A DNA stretch of 64,000 bases, taken from Crotophaga sulcirostris. Taxonomy: Eukaryota; Chordata; Aves; Cuculiformes; Crotophagidae. The translations under genes and the position numbers were made by a program. Under the pieces are notes generated by a model. That model did no database searches, was not told where the DNA came from, and worked only from the letters and a program-made list of their open reading frames with translations. Where the stretch lies: positions 62,001 through 126,000 of the forward strand of contig VYZB01000336.1 of NCBI GenBank assembly GCA_013397455.1, read 5' to 3'. Shown here one piece after another: positions 1 to 11,900 of this stretch (its first letter is position 1; the number at the start of each line of letters is the position of its first letter).

Positions 1-392
1 TATCAGCCCAACACTACTCTGCCTACCAAACCATGTCCCAGAGTGCCATGGTTACGGGTTTTTTTGAACCCCTTCAGGGACATTGACTCCACCACTGCCC
101 TGAACAGCCTCTGCCAGTGCTTCACTACTCTTTCAGAAAGGAGTTTTCCTAATATCCAATCTAAACCTCCCCTGGCACAACTTAAGGCCTTTTCCTCTCA
201 TTCTATTATTTGCTACTTGGGAGAGGAGACCGACACCTACCTCACCACAGCCTCCTTTCAGGGAGCTGCAGAGAGTGATGAGGTCTCCCTTCAGCCTCCT
301 CTTCTCCAGACTAAACAACCCCAGGGCCCTCATTCACTCCCAGTTATGGGAGTGAGGGATCCAAAACTGAACACAGTATTGTGGTTGCATTC
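1..392 (-). mobile_element. CR1 LINE fragment, cut by window edge
   Basis: Reverse-complement CR1 3' region. It has the usual minus-strand landmarks in order: the text for 'gccatggt...', 'ccttcagggacattgactcc', the 'actctttcagaaagga' block and 'ctccagactaaacaacccca'. The 3' tail lies before the window start. The 5' side ends at the LTR that begins near 393. Frames across it are not intact and the 149-codon reading through this repeat into the LTR is accidental. Confidence 0.88.
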
Positions 393-883
393 TGCCCCGA
401 TTTCAGCTGGGATAGAGTTAGTTTCTTTCCTAGTAGTTGGTATAGTGCTGTGGTTTGGATTTAGTATAAGAGTAATACTGATAACATGCTAATGTTTTCA
501 GGTTTTAGTATAAGTAGTGTATCTACTAAGTTAAGGACTTCTCAGATTCTCATGCCCTGCCAGTGAAGAGATACCCAATATTCCATACCATAGAATGTTC
601 ATCACCACGAACTTGGGGGAGTTGGCCAGGAGCAACAATAGATGCTCAGGCATGAGATGGGCATCAGCCACCAGATGGTGAGCAATTGCATTGTACATCT
701 CTTGTTTTGTTTATTCAGTTATTATTATTATTAATTTTCTCTTCCTTTGCTGTCCAGTTCAACTGTCTTTAGCCCATGAGTTTTATCTTTTTTTCAATTC
801 TCCTCTCCTATCCCATGAGGAGTGTGGGGAAGGAGTGAGTCAGTAGCTGTGTGGTGCTTAGTTGCCAGCTAAACCACAGCACA
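393..883 (+). mobile_element. Solo LTR of an avian endogenous retrovirus
   Basis: The segment starts TG and ends CA and follows the layout of a common avian ERV LTR: 'ttcagctgggatagagtta' near the start, 'tattccataccat' in U3, 'gtgagcaattgcattgta' near the U3/R region, an ATT-rich run (about 718-735), then 'cccatgagttttatc' and 'tggtgcttagttgccagct' just before the end. No gag, pol or env remains on either side, so it is a solo LTR. No target-site duplication is obvious, and base differences are many, so the insertion is not recent. The exact ERV class (K or L type) cannot be fixed by eye. Confidence 0.8.
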
Positions 884-1289
884 ATCACGTGATGGAGGGA
901 ATGGAGCTGTTTGGAAGGACCTATGTGTAGGGAGGAATGATAAAGTCTGGGTGTAGCTATCTTCAGTCTCAGCAACTGAAATGGCAGGAAATCAAAGGGA
1001 AAATTTAGGCTGAAGGTGAAGTGTTAGCGCATGGGTTTATCAGTGAGGAAATGTTTCTCACAGAACAACTATTCCCTCACTGACTACCATACTCTGCTTC
1101 TTGACAGAGCACTACAGAAATAGCCTGCAGAAGGTGAGCCAGGGAACTGAAATTCATAAAGTGGTATTCACAGTTCTGGAGTTCATAATGGAATGATTTT
1201 TATGATACACCTTAACTCTCCTTTTCTATCACTCTGCCCTGCCAGATCTTGTAGTGGACTTGGCAGGGTTCAAGCGCTAAGATGAGAAC
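884..1289. other. Unique noncoding stretch
   Basis: No repeat, RNA gene or coding signal was recognised between the LTR and the MIR-like fragment. Confidence 0.5.
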
Positions 1290-1396
1290 AGGGATTTGGG
1301 ATTTCAGGAATTCTTTTCTGCTGCCCACTTGTGGCACTTCTTCAAATAAGTCATTTACACCTCTTGTGGCTGTAGGTTGGATTTGGTTAAAATAGG
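1290..1396 (+). repeat. Possible degraded MIR-type SINE
   Basis: A passage resembles the MIR core and 3' part: a 'ctgccactt'-like word, then 'aataagtcatttacacctc' like the MIR 'aagtcacttaacctc' block, then 'ttaaaatag'. Similarity is weak and gapped, so this is tentative. Confidence 0.35.
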
Positions 1397-2229
1397 CCTA
1401 CAGCCACCCTGCCATGACTGGCTGGCAATGTTTTGTGAAGTGATGCTCAGGTAGAATGCTGTATGCCTATACATTTTTCAGATTATTTGTCTTATCTCCT
1501 TGTTTTATCATGGAAAGGTAGGCGACAGCTTGTTCCTTTTATCTGGGCAGTGCCTACAGTTAGAGTTTCTCATGTGTGAGTAGCGGACCACTTTGAGACA
1601 GCTGTGATTTTTCTGAATCATGCATGTGTGTTGCATCTCTTTTGAAAGCAAAACCTCCTCTAGGCATGAGCTGATCTGCCACTGGAGGGAAGATACATTG
1701 CAGACGTTTCTCCTCCAGTTAATTTAGCAGCCATCCAAATTGCCTGACAGGCTATCCATGTCCCACCGGGTTAGTATTTTCCAGCTGGAAAGATAGAGAC
1801 AAATGAAAACGGAAAAGTGAAGCAGAAAGAGAAGTTGTCTTGGGGCAGTTTGGCCCCAGTCTTCAGTTTTTGCTGACACTGAGTAAGTCACGTAAGTGAG
1901 GAGTCACTGCATCTGTATACTCTGTTCCTCAATCTCATGTTCCTTGGGCACTGTTATTGTTTGTTTTCCCCTAAATCCTTCATCATCCTATACATCTTGG
2001 TCAGGTTTACTCGTGTCTGTGCTGCATCTCCTTCATCAGCCAGTCAGGGACTCAAGGAGCCTCTGAACTACTATAAAAACACCAGATCCATGTACACGTG
2101 TCCATGGCTTGGAAAACAGCACAAGTACAAGGAGGAGATGAACCTCATTCTTTAGTATAATCTTTAGATCAGATTCCTGTAAACTATCTCAGAGGAAATG
2201 GATGTTATTGTGTGTGCATGTAAGCACAC
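1397..2229. other. Unique noncoding stretch
   Basis: Short chance ORFs only. Nothing recognisable as exon, RNA gene or repeat. Confidence 0.5.
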
Positions 2230-2800
2230 AGGCTTGGGGAAGGGTGACTGGAAAACTGCCTGGCAGAGAAGGACCTGGGGATGTTGGTTGAATCCTGGGT
2301 TCAGTTTTGGCCGCTATATGCCAAGAAAGATATTGAGGGGTTGCAACACATCCAGAGAAAGGAAACGGGGCCAGGGAAGGGGCTTATGGGAACAAATCTT
2401 ATGAGGAGCAGCTGAGGGAACTGGGATTGTTTAGCCCGGAGAAGGGAAGCCTCGGGAGGGAGACCTTATTGCTCTCCGCAGTTCCCTGGAAGGAGGTTGT
2501 ATTGAGGTGGGTGTTGGTCTCTTCTCCCAGATAAAAAGTGATAGGATGAGAGGAAATGGCCTCAAATTGCACCAGGGCAGGTATAGATTAGATATTAGGA
2601 AAAGTTTCTTTCCTGCAAGAGTGGTGAAGCACTGGCAGAGGCTGCCCAGGGCAGTTGTGGAGTTCCTGGAGGTGTTCAAAATCCCTGGAGGTGTTCAAAA
2701 AACTTGTAGCTCTGACACTTGAGGACATTATTTAGTAAGCACGGTGGTGTTGGGCCGATGGTTGGACTGGTTGATCTTAGAGGAGTTTGCAGTCTTAATT
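2230..2800 (+). mobile_element. CR1 LINE fragment with internal deletion
   Basis: Sense-strand CR1. It starts in the reverse-transcriptase C-terminal part ('aactgcctggcagagaagga'), then near 2290 jumps to 'cctgggttcagttttgg', skipping roughly 190 bases expected in between. It continues through the usual 3' region ('gtttagcccggagaag', 'ggtgttggtctcttctcc', 'gggcagttgtggag'). The phrase 'ccctggaggtgttcaaaa' is partly duplicated around 2666-2700. The tail runs into an opposite-strand CR1 near 2800. Confidence 0.87.
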
Positions 2801-2930
2801 TACAGTTTCACAGTATAACCAGGTTGGAAGAGACCTCCAAGGTCATCAAGTCCAACCTATAAGCCAACCTATAAGCCAACACGAACACCACCTCATCATC
2901 TAAACCATGGCACTCAGTGCCTCATCCAAT
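2801..2930 (-). mobile_element. Short CR1 LINE 3' fragment
   Basis: Reverse-complement CR1 tail: 'ggttggaagagacctccaag', 'gtcatcaagtccaacc', 'ccaacacgaacaccacc', 'catggcactcagtgcctcat'. A small direct duplication ('ccaacctataag' twice) sits at about 2853-2878. The words that follow to about 2952 ('aatcttaatgcttctatgattct') look like a sense-strand CR1 tail, so this piece may sit inside the tail of the preceding CR1. Confidence 0.8.
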
Positions 2931-2952
2931 CTTAATGCTTCTATGATTCTAA

Positions 2953-5900
2953 GTGTTAGGCACCCGTTGCTCAAATTTAAGTTTGAGTAAATGTAATTTG
3001 GTAACTTTGTTGGTTATTGCTTTTTATCTGCAAAATCATCATGCCTCCACCCAGAAGTGTGCTAGGGAGAGTAAAGAAGCTTTTCCCCGCCATCCACAAT
3101 AGGCTTATATCTTATAGTCCAAGACCAAAGTCCTACCTGTTGGAGAGAAAAAGAACAAGAGAGAGACTGAACTGAAGTCTAAAGATGAGCAGCAAAACTG
3201 GAATGTAGCCTTCGCAGCCCAGGATACACATATGTTGTAGGCACAGCGCATTTCTCTGATCCTTGGCACAAATTGCCTAACACAGTTCATGTGCAACCTG
3301 ATGGGAACAGCCCTTGGTTTGTTTTGTCCCTCAGATCCTGCCAGGGCACTGCCTGGTGCTCGTTTCCCAGGACCAAAGCACTTCCAGGAATCAGGCTAAC
3401 GACTGAGCTGCTTGGATGACTTTCCAAGCCCCCACTGTGATCCTGGCTAATGGGCTACTGCAGATGTAGCCCTGTGTATTAACCTGCTGTCATATCTGCT
3501 GGATTGCATCCTGCCCCACAGGGTCTTAGCAGCAAGCACCAGCCAACTTCTTCTGGTACATGCTGATTCCTGGTGTACTCTGGCTGCTTAGCACTGATCT
3601 GGCAGCACAGAACAGCCATAAATATGTTTAAATGGCTCTTGAAAATTACTTTCGTGGAAAGAGGATCTTGAGAGCGTAATATTGCCAAAGCTGTTTTCTG
3701 GTAAAGGGGAGAAAATATGACTTGGCAGTAGCTCTCTGGCCAGAATGCTTCCTTGTGGCTATGTGATCCAGCCATAAATCTGGTAAGATTTCTGATTACA
3801 TCTCAACATGAATTAGAGCAGATGAGTCCCAGTCAGGCTTTAGTTTGGGAGAGTCCAATGGTAGCTTAACTTCTCATACTCTGATCAGCCCACTACATCT
3901 GGACACTCTTTAGCTGAAGAAAAATGTTCTGACTCTCTGTTGTCTGCTTTCTCCTTCTGCTCCTAACCCAGGCAATAACTCTCTTATAAGTCCATCACTT
4001 AAGATATAGACACCCTGTGTTCTCTGTGTGCTGTAATCTGCGAAGGCCGACCTGGTATGCTTTAAGAATGCAGTGAATAAATCAAATTGTTTAACTTGAG
4101 GGTGGAGGGAAATGAAAACACTGAAAAATATCAAGTTTCCTTAGGAAAAATAAAATTAATCATTAAATCACACCTTGGCAGAGGAAAGCTGCAATCCCAC
4201 AACCTTTCAACAGCAGCTAAGTTTCCACTTCAGTGTAAGTGATCATTGCAATGTATAAATAAAATTGTCCACTAGAACTAATCTGATATTTTGGGATTTT
4301 TTTCTTCCCTCTCCTGCCATGATACTTCACTCTATTTTAACCTCAAGTCGTTCCCACGCTTGTTCTTTTTTTTTGTGAATAAACCTGCATAGAAGCAGAT
4401 ACTGTGCAGCAGCCAGTGTCTGGGAAACTGCATACATGCAGCCTCACTCATGATTCTCATGTGAAAGTTCAGCACACACTGAAGTGCGTCACCAAATAAC
4501 ACTTTGGCAACAGTGATGAGTGGTAGGACGCCCTTTCCAGAGCAGCACCACAGTTGCCTTTCTCAGCATATCTAAGATGAAACTGGATATTTGGCAGCAG
4601 ATGCTAAGGTTACTGATGGCTTCTCTCAGTCTTACTCTGGGTCTCGTGCTATTTTTCTTTCTCTTCAAAGACAAGAAAGGAAATTGCTCATGCCTTGTTT
4701 TGTGTGTGCTACTCTGCTGTGGCAGGCACTGCTCGTAATGCAAAGCAGCCTACCTGCCACACTGCAGTGTCCAGGTGGCAGACTCTCTAATATAATGTGG
4801 GTTTTTAAAGAATTCCATTGAATTAGAGCAAGGAGAAATGACTTTGAGAGGAAGAGAGGGCAAATGCTTCTACAGCAAAAATTGCAGTCTAAGGCTAGTA
4901 GAGGCTAGCAGTGATATCTTTTCCTTCATAACGTACTACTACTATATCTTGGTTTTTCTAGAGGTGTAGTTTTGTTTAATTTGCCCTATGGAAACAAAAA
5001 AGTCTCTCTTAGCTATGATGACTGCCAGGATTCAGGAATTTGATGCAAATAAAGGGGAGAAAGAAAGAAACAAATAATCCTACCATATCTGACAGAATAT
5101 CCCATTTTACAGGGTTTTTAAAAAAGGCTAAGACTATTGCATAGGACAGAAAGGCTAGTGAATAAAAAGCTAGTGGGATTTTTCTGTAAGCAAAAATACC
5201 CCTTGGATGCAGTGTAGACAAAGATGCAGGTTAAAGAAAGTCTGTTTTGTTAAAGGATCCAGTGCAAAACCAGCTTGCTGGATACTTCAGTAACTGGAAA
5301 GGAGTGCAAAGGCATGAGAAAGGGAGTGAGATGTTGTTTGTTGGCAGCTGTGTCTCTACTGAAGGTCTGCAAGGAGCAAGCGCAAAAGGACATATTAGCA
5401 CCAGGCTGTCAGAAATGGAGTCAGCGGGACTGAAGGCATGTCTGGTCCAGCATGGAGGTGCCATGGGGAAGACAGCTCGCACAGCATCACCTCCACAGGA
5501 ATGCTGTGAACTCACCTGGTTGATCAGGCTACAAGCAGAGAGACCAAGCTACTCTTTAGGTGAATTAATTCCCACTAGATGCAATGCCTCAGGAGCATGG
5601 ATAGTGGGACTAGATGGCATGGCAGGCTGGAACAGTGCCTGCTGGTGTGGGGACAGTGTGTGGGCTTATTTTTTAATTTATTTTATTTTAATTTTCAGAT
5701 TTTTTCTTTCTGTCCTGGTCTGGGATCACACTTGGTGTGAGCTGGATAATGCAGGACATTGAGACAAGTGGGCTTAATGCACGCTTAGCAGGGCCAGTCC
5801 TGATCTTTTACTCTAAAGTACAACCTTACAGGGTCAATAAGTCTTTTCACCAGAATTTATTCCACTTGTATTGAAATTAAAGACATAAATCATATAATAT

Positions 5901-6343
5901 GATCAGTTTTGAATCTCATACTGCTTCTTAATGCATAAAGGCGGTATACAAATATGATGTACGCTTAGGAAATGAAATGGGAGAGAAATTCAAACTTATA
6001 CTGGTTTATTTTCTCTGAAGAGCTATCTGTATAAAATAAATAGTTCTTCCAAATTGCCTGACAACCTGTTAGCTGTGTCTCAGACAATGAAGATTCTGTA
6101 TCACCTCTGTGTAGGATCAGCTTTTCTCTGTGCTGTGTTGCTTAGGGTGGATTGATGGATTTGTTTTCTGGTTCAGAAGTGTTTTATTTGTATGAAATAT
6201 GAAACTGGAATTACAAATTCCTTATTTCTTCTGAAAAAAGAGCTATGAACTCTTATGGACTAAATTTTCCTGTGGGTGAGTTGATGGGTGCTGATCTTAC
6301 AACTATTGGTGCTGATTGGTCTGGTTGATTGGTTGATTAGTGC
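2953..6343. other. Unique noncoding stretch
   Basis: No repeat of recognisable family. It holds the longest non-repeat ORF in the upstream part (171 codons, + strand, 5247-5762), which has low-complexity AT-rich DNA at its 3' end, no recognised domain and a 94-codon ORF on the opposite strand; I treat it as chance. An AT-rich patch lies at about 5668-5700. Confidence 0.5.
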
Positions 6344-6730
6344 TGACCATTGTGGCTATTTAGTCTGACTCCTTGGGCAGGACACAATACAATATGGCCA
6401 TAGCAATGCTTTTTCTTCCAGTTCAGTAGGTGTGCTGAGGAGAAAGATGATGTTACTTAAAAAAAAAAATTACTCATGACAACAAATGAAAGTTGTCAAT
6501 AGAGAACCCATCACACGCCTTGCCAACCTGGTCCCATAGTTACACCACTGTCGCTCTTGAAGCCTTGTATCATACTTTAAGTTGGATTTCCTTTTGTGGC
6601 CAGAACTTTCAGCTTCTGGTTCTTGTCACAATATACTGCAAGCTAAATGGAGAAGTCCTCTCTTAATTTTGATTCCTCTGTAGTTATCCTTATTTACCCT
6701 TTAATCATCTTTCTGGCAAGCTGGAATAGT
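6344..6730 (-). mobile_element. Old CR1-type LINE relic
   Basis: Reverse-complement match to the ancient amniote CR1 3' region: 'gaccattgtgg...tttagtctgactcc', then after a gap words like the consensus around 'agagaacccatcac', 'tggtcccatagttacac' and 'ttcagcttctggttcttgt'. It is much more diverged than the young CR1 copies. Boundaries are uncertain. Confidence 0.6.
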
Positions 6731-7120
6731 ACAGATTTTTTCTTATTGTCTAATTAGCCTTGAGGCTTTTATTTACATCCTCAGCAGCTTTTCCATACTC
6801 TTCCTACTCCCAAGGCTGTAGCTGACAGCAAGCTGGCAAACAAGCTGCATGTGACCAAGCGCCAGGTATTTTGATGCTCCCAGGTAAACGGTGTGACCTG
6901 AGTTGTGGTCGTCACAGTTGGCTTCTGCACAGCTTCAGCTAATGTTGAGATCTGACGACAGCAACCGAAAGCCAGTGTTCATTATTTAAGGCACATACAA
7001 AGCTACCAAAATCTGGCTGACTCCATTCAAGTCCAGTGACGAATCCATTCCTGGAGAAAAGGTAATGCGTTCCTGAGCAGGAGTTGGTTGGTGACAACAA
7101 TGTCCTGCCATGGAGTCCCT
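6731..7120. other. Unique noncoding stretch
   Basis: Nothing recognised apart from the start of the next CR1 relic. Confidence 0.45.
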
Positions 7121-7215
7121 AAAAATAAGTCTTGTCTGACTAATCTGATGCAGCTGTTTGAGGGAATAAATGAGTTAACAGATGAAGGATGAACAGCTAA
7201 TAATTTATCAACTGC
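7121..7215 (+). mobile_element. Old CR1 reverse-transcriptase relic
   Basis: Translation from 7121 gives KNKSCLTNLMQLFEG, then INELTDEG, a TGA stop at 7190-7192, then TA. This follows the CR1 ORF2 segment just before the 'LDFSKAFD' reverse-transcriptase motif (KSCLTNLI....DEGKA). The similarity fades after about 7215. It is a pseudogene fragment of an old insertion. Confidence 0.6.
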
Positions 7216-7687
7216 ACTGCTGAAATTGATATAAATCCTCCCAGAGAGGATTCTTCTTTCTATGTTTTTGGCACATTTTAGGAATCTGAGACTGAGGGCT
7301 CTTCTGATCTGCTGAGTGCTCTCTCCAAACTGTCACATAATCATCATTTTATCTGTGCTTTTCTACGGGAAAAATTGAGGCTGAGTTGAAATATGCTGCA
7401 CTCTAATGGAGCTACTCTGTGTGGATGGTTGTTGGCCTGATGATTTTACAGAAGACCTTGGCAAAGGAGCTGTGCAGGGTCCTGCTTTCAGAGCTCCTTC
7501 AGCTGGGTCCATTTTCCATAGTGATGGGCAATATCCAGAGCCTGAGATTTGTCAGTTGTGCAGTTTTTCATATTCACAGTATCTGTGAACTTGCCTTCTC
7601 TCTTCTTTTTAAGGGTTGCACATGCACATATGTGTATTTATGTGCATATTCAATCAAAAAGAATGTTTTGTACAAAGATGGATTGTA
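7216..7687. other. Unique noncoding stretch
   Basis: Overlapping 60- and 89-codon ORFs at 7406-7688 show no recognisable domain. It may include further unrecognised old CR1 sequence because relics flank it. Confidence 0.4.
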
Positions 7688-7865
7688 AGTGACACAGAAA
7701 CTGGAAACAGGCACACATTTTTAACAGTGAGGGTAATTAAACATTGAAATCACTTGCCCCACTTTTAGTGTTTCTGTTTCCCAAAGTCTTTCCTTGAATA
7801 TCACATACTTTGCTGAAAGATAGGTTGTAATCCAGTTAGCAGTTATTGGCCTCATAGCCAGCGTC
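7688..7865 (+). mobile_element. Old CR1-type LINE 3' relic
   Basis: It contains 'tttttaacagtgagggtaat' followed by a 'cattg...cacttgcccca' and 'gaaagataggttgtaatcca' order typical of the 3' region of old amniote CR1 elements. The 88-codon ORF on the opposite strand across this relic is incidental. Confidence 0.55.
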
Positions 7866-8734
7866 ACCAAGCGAAGCTCTCTGGCTGGTAGTGTGGAAGA
7901 GGTCAATCCAGTGATGATAACGGGCCCTTCAGGCAATGATAATTGAAACCCAAGGCGGACTGAGTTCAGGAACCCAAGCTCTGCCACTTGCTACTGCAGC
8001 AAATGGAAACTGTAAGGTTTATTTGGATAGAAAGGTTTGGATAGAAAAATGATATTTTTTAATGAACCAGATAGACAACTGGATAACATAATCAGTGCTG
8101 GAGGCCCTTTGATCATACTTGTTTTACTGTGCTGAACATTTCAGCTATCTCAATACACCAAAAATGTTTGTATTGACAATTTATCACTGTGCAATTGTGG
8201 TGGAGGTTCTGGAAGGGTAGTGACAGATGGGGTTTCTGACCTCTGGGGAGGCAATTTGAGATGGAAAATAAGTACATTAAGAGAATAAATTCTGCTAAAA
8301 TTATGGCTAAGTGAGTAGTTAGGAGTGTTGACCTTTAAATCACCACATTTAGGCTTTGAAGTCAACAACTGATCTGGATAAGTGAGGTGATGCTGAAGGG
8401 AATGAATTACTGTTATAGGCTGTCCACAGACTCAGGAAGACAATGTGGTGTTGACAAGTTCATGGACAGAATGCATTTATTCTGTCAAATGAACACATTT
8501 TTAAGAAGAGCCTTAGATCTCAGACATAGTCCTAGAAATTGCAATGCATGTGCAGGTAAGGTGAGGCAGCCTGAAGGAAAGGAAAATGTGCTTTGAATAA
8601 CAGATGTGCAAAGGCAGCAAAAGAAGCAGACTTAGGGATAAAAGCATGTGATAATTAGAAGGTAAAGATCCAAGTGTGTGGCAGATGCGAGAGAAGCTAA
8701 TCAGGTCTTATGGTGAATAAGCAAGAGGATTAGT
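7866..8734. other. Unique noncoding stretch
   Basis: A short tandem word 'tttggatagaaa' occurs twice at about 8021-8047. The part from about 8370 may belong to the following old CR1 relic, but similarity is too weak to call. Confidence 0.4.
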
Positions 8735-8995
8735 TAAAATCAGGAGAGAGAATGGCTTCATTATACAAAGCCTTTGTAAAACCTCATTTGAAATGTCATG
8801 TCCAGCACTGGGCAGTGGGTTTAAAGAAGGATATTCACAATATCACCAGAGTGTAAAGGCAGTGTTACAAGGCTTATTGAGGCATTAGGGGGGCAAGCCT
8901 GGGAAGAGAGGGTCCAGGAGCTGCCTCAACAAAAGCAGGAAAAGAGGGCTTGATTGTATTTTGTCAGCATTCAAAAAGGCTTGAGAGCCCAGGGA
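8735..8995 (+). mobile_element. Old CR1-type LINE relic
   Basis: The order of words matches old CR1: 'gaatggcttcattatacaaa', 'aaaacctcatttgaaatgtc', 'catgtccagcactggg', and further on 'gagggcttgattgtattttg' with 'cattcaaaaaggctt'. This corresponds to the reverse-transcriptase end (the 'LRPHLEYCVQFWAP' region of young CR1) but with many changes. Confidence 0.6.
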
Positions 8996-11900
8996 AGGAT
9001 TCCTAGTGCATGGGGCTATGGCAGAGTGAGAGGTTGGCGGGTAAAGGATGTGTACGGGCAGCTGCAGGAGAGATCTTTTCTGAGCATAACACAGTGGTGT
9101 AAAGCACTTGTGGCCATCTGCGCAGCATCCAGTTGTTAGTTACAACCTCAGCCTTACCTGGCGTGTTGCAGAGATGGCAGATAGATGGTAAGAGCTTGCC
9201 GGTAGGCTTCTCAGTATTGGTATATTGAAGCCACCTGTTTTAAAAATATCCATAGCCTTCCATGGGACAACCTTGAAAACTGAATGACAATTAAAATATA
9301 GGGTTGAGCAGGACTGCAAAGCTCAAATGCCTGTAGAAGCACTGCTCCTAAACACAGGGCAAGCACATGCTGTTCATGAAGACTGAAGAGGAGCCCAACC
9401 AAGACCAAACTCACCAGCATTGCCTCCTCCAGAGCTTCAAGAGGTGCTCAGAGGAACCGTCACTCAGTCTCCTTTGCAGATGGCAATTACAGCCAAGAAG
9501 GAAAGGTAGAGCTTGAAGCTATAAACAACGGAGGATTCATTTTGTGCCGGGGAGTGAATTTTCTTCAATGATGAGAAATATGATTTCACAGAAGGAATGC
9601 TGTGAGAAGGACATCAGTGATTAATTCAGCTTGTGATTAGAACAGATCGTAAAGCAGAAACTACAGCTAACACCTACTTAGCAAAATAATGCATCGGTTT
9701 CTCCATGGAAATTCATAAGCCAGAAAGTTGGGTCATTATAACCTGGTGACAGCAGCACCTAGCAATTGTCCTGCTCCAATTGTTGGACTGGGCATCAAGA
9801 CTGGACACTAGTAAGTAGAAGCTTTGTATTGCCTGTCCCCTTCATTTTTTGAAGAGAAAGATATATATATATTTACTCCAGGGCAGAAGGCACAGATATT
9901 AAACAGTACAGGTATGTCACTGCTCATTTCAGTCTTAATGCAAACATATTGGAATTTTGATTATGTTCATTGTTCTTTGAGCCCTTCATGCAACCTGATG
10001 GAATTGAGCTTGTTTATGAAGATGGAAAAGGAAGAGGAAGAATCATTACCATCTTTATGAGGTATTACGGTCCCACCGATCAGCAGCCTGCTCAATTCTG
10101 AGTGGTAATCAACATGCACCTTTCATCTTTTTTCGCTTTGTGCTTTTACCATGACCTATGGTCTGCCAGTCATAGGGAAGGTAAAGTAGAAAATGGGCAA
10201 TTAATAATTTGCATTAGCTTGCATGCTCAAAGTATTACAGAAACGTGCATGTGCATGCATAGAAAAAACACTATCCAGTGGTCCACAGGGCATCCACCCA
10301 TGCAATTTTTCCTCCTTCTTAAAAAATGTAAATTAAGCCTCATCTTTTAATCCCATATGGCACATAAGCAAGGGAAAACTTGTCCTGTTAGAAAAGTCAG
10401 ATGTTCCATTATCTAGTGTCTAACATTTTTAATTTTATTCTGTTGTTTTTTTGTTGTTGTTCTAGGTACAAACAGTACACACAAATGTGAATATTCAGGT
10501 TAATGAAAGGATTGTTGAACCAAATGCAAGATGGTGTCTGCTTATTAAACCAGAGGCTTTAGAGCATGGCAAATTGATGATTTTTTAACCTATGACTATG
10601 TAGAGCAGCATCCTTTCTAAGGAGAAATCAGAAGTCCAGACAAGGCTGGTTGAGACTAAGCCAGGGCTCTAAATCATTGGAGCTGGGGCACCTGCCCCAA
10701 GGCCAGAGAGGAGTGTGGGACTTCATTCCTTCTTCTCCTGGGTCCCCCTGGAATTTGCTGCCAGGGAATGATATCTGCATGTGTGAGGGCTGCAGATCGT
10801 CAGCTTTGTGCAAGCTGAGGGAGAGACCTTTCCCATCTAAGCAGTATTGGCTGAATATAGAAATGCCAGGTAGTGGTTTTGTGGGAAAACGAGGATGTCA
10901 GGAAATCTGCAAATGACCTTGTCCAGCAATGAGGGAGTGAAAATCTCTCAGGGGGAGATTTCCCAAGGGGTATATACAGCCATACTGATAAAATGACATT
11001 TTCAAAAGAAGCTGGAGGAATTCAGTTTGTCTCAGAGAGATGCCTCAACATCTTGACCTCAGCCCTCCCAGTTTTTTCTCCTAACATGGTACTTCTGAAT
11101 AGGAGCCACAGAGTTTTGTTCAGCAAACACACCTTGTGTTCTGCACCTTGTGGCACAGACCGGAGAGTGGGAAACCATAAACACTCCTTGCAGGCGCTGG
11201 TTCTTGAGAAACAGCCTGTTGCTGCCAAACTGGCACTTTTTGCTGGATGCGCCTTTGCAAAGACTGAAGACATGTTTGGTGAGATCACAGGTCTCTGTAC
11301 ATTGGGAAGTCTTTCGCAAAAGCAGTGCAGTTTGGCTATTACAGGAGTCTTTCCTGCTTTAACTTCCTCTCTTGTTTCTTGGAATTACTAATGGAATATT
11401 CTTCAGTAAAAGAGAGCAATAAGTTTTCTTTTTGGTAGGAATTCTTGCTTCTCCTGTGCCATATAGAGAGGTGTGCATGTAAAAATGCACACATGCATAC
11501 AAAAATCACCAAAATAAAATAAAGCAAATTGAAATAAAAATCCAAGAAAAAAAATCAACTTTTTTCCCACCCCCTGAAATGAAGGGATTCTAAAGGGCTT
11601 TTTGTTTTGGTTTATGTCTTGGTTTATGTCTATGAATACATCACAGACGAAGATCAGCCTAGGATAATATTCATCCTGAAATGAAAGAGGTTTTTTGCAC
11701 ATTCATCTACAGACCATACATTAGAGCTCTTAATCCATATGTCATTAGGTAGATGATGCACTAAGCCACAAAGCGTAGGCTGGACTAGCAGATCCTTTCA
11801 AGGGGCCTGTCCACTGCTGGAGCAATGTCTCTTTCTTTTTCTCTTGGCTTGCTCAAGACAATGGAGCATACTGACTGCTCATTCGTAGGACTATTAGTGT

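Noticed and set aside
393..883. A complete endogenous retrovirus
   Set aside because: Only one LTR is present at this place, with no gag, pol or env frames beside it; the other LTR piece at 50530-50865 is 50 kb away, of the same strand but too far and different to be its partner.
5247..5762. 171-codon ORF on the + strand
   Set aside because: No recognisable domain; the C-terminal third is translated from AT-rich DNA, an ORF exists on the other strand, and no splice or promoter context supports it.
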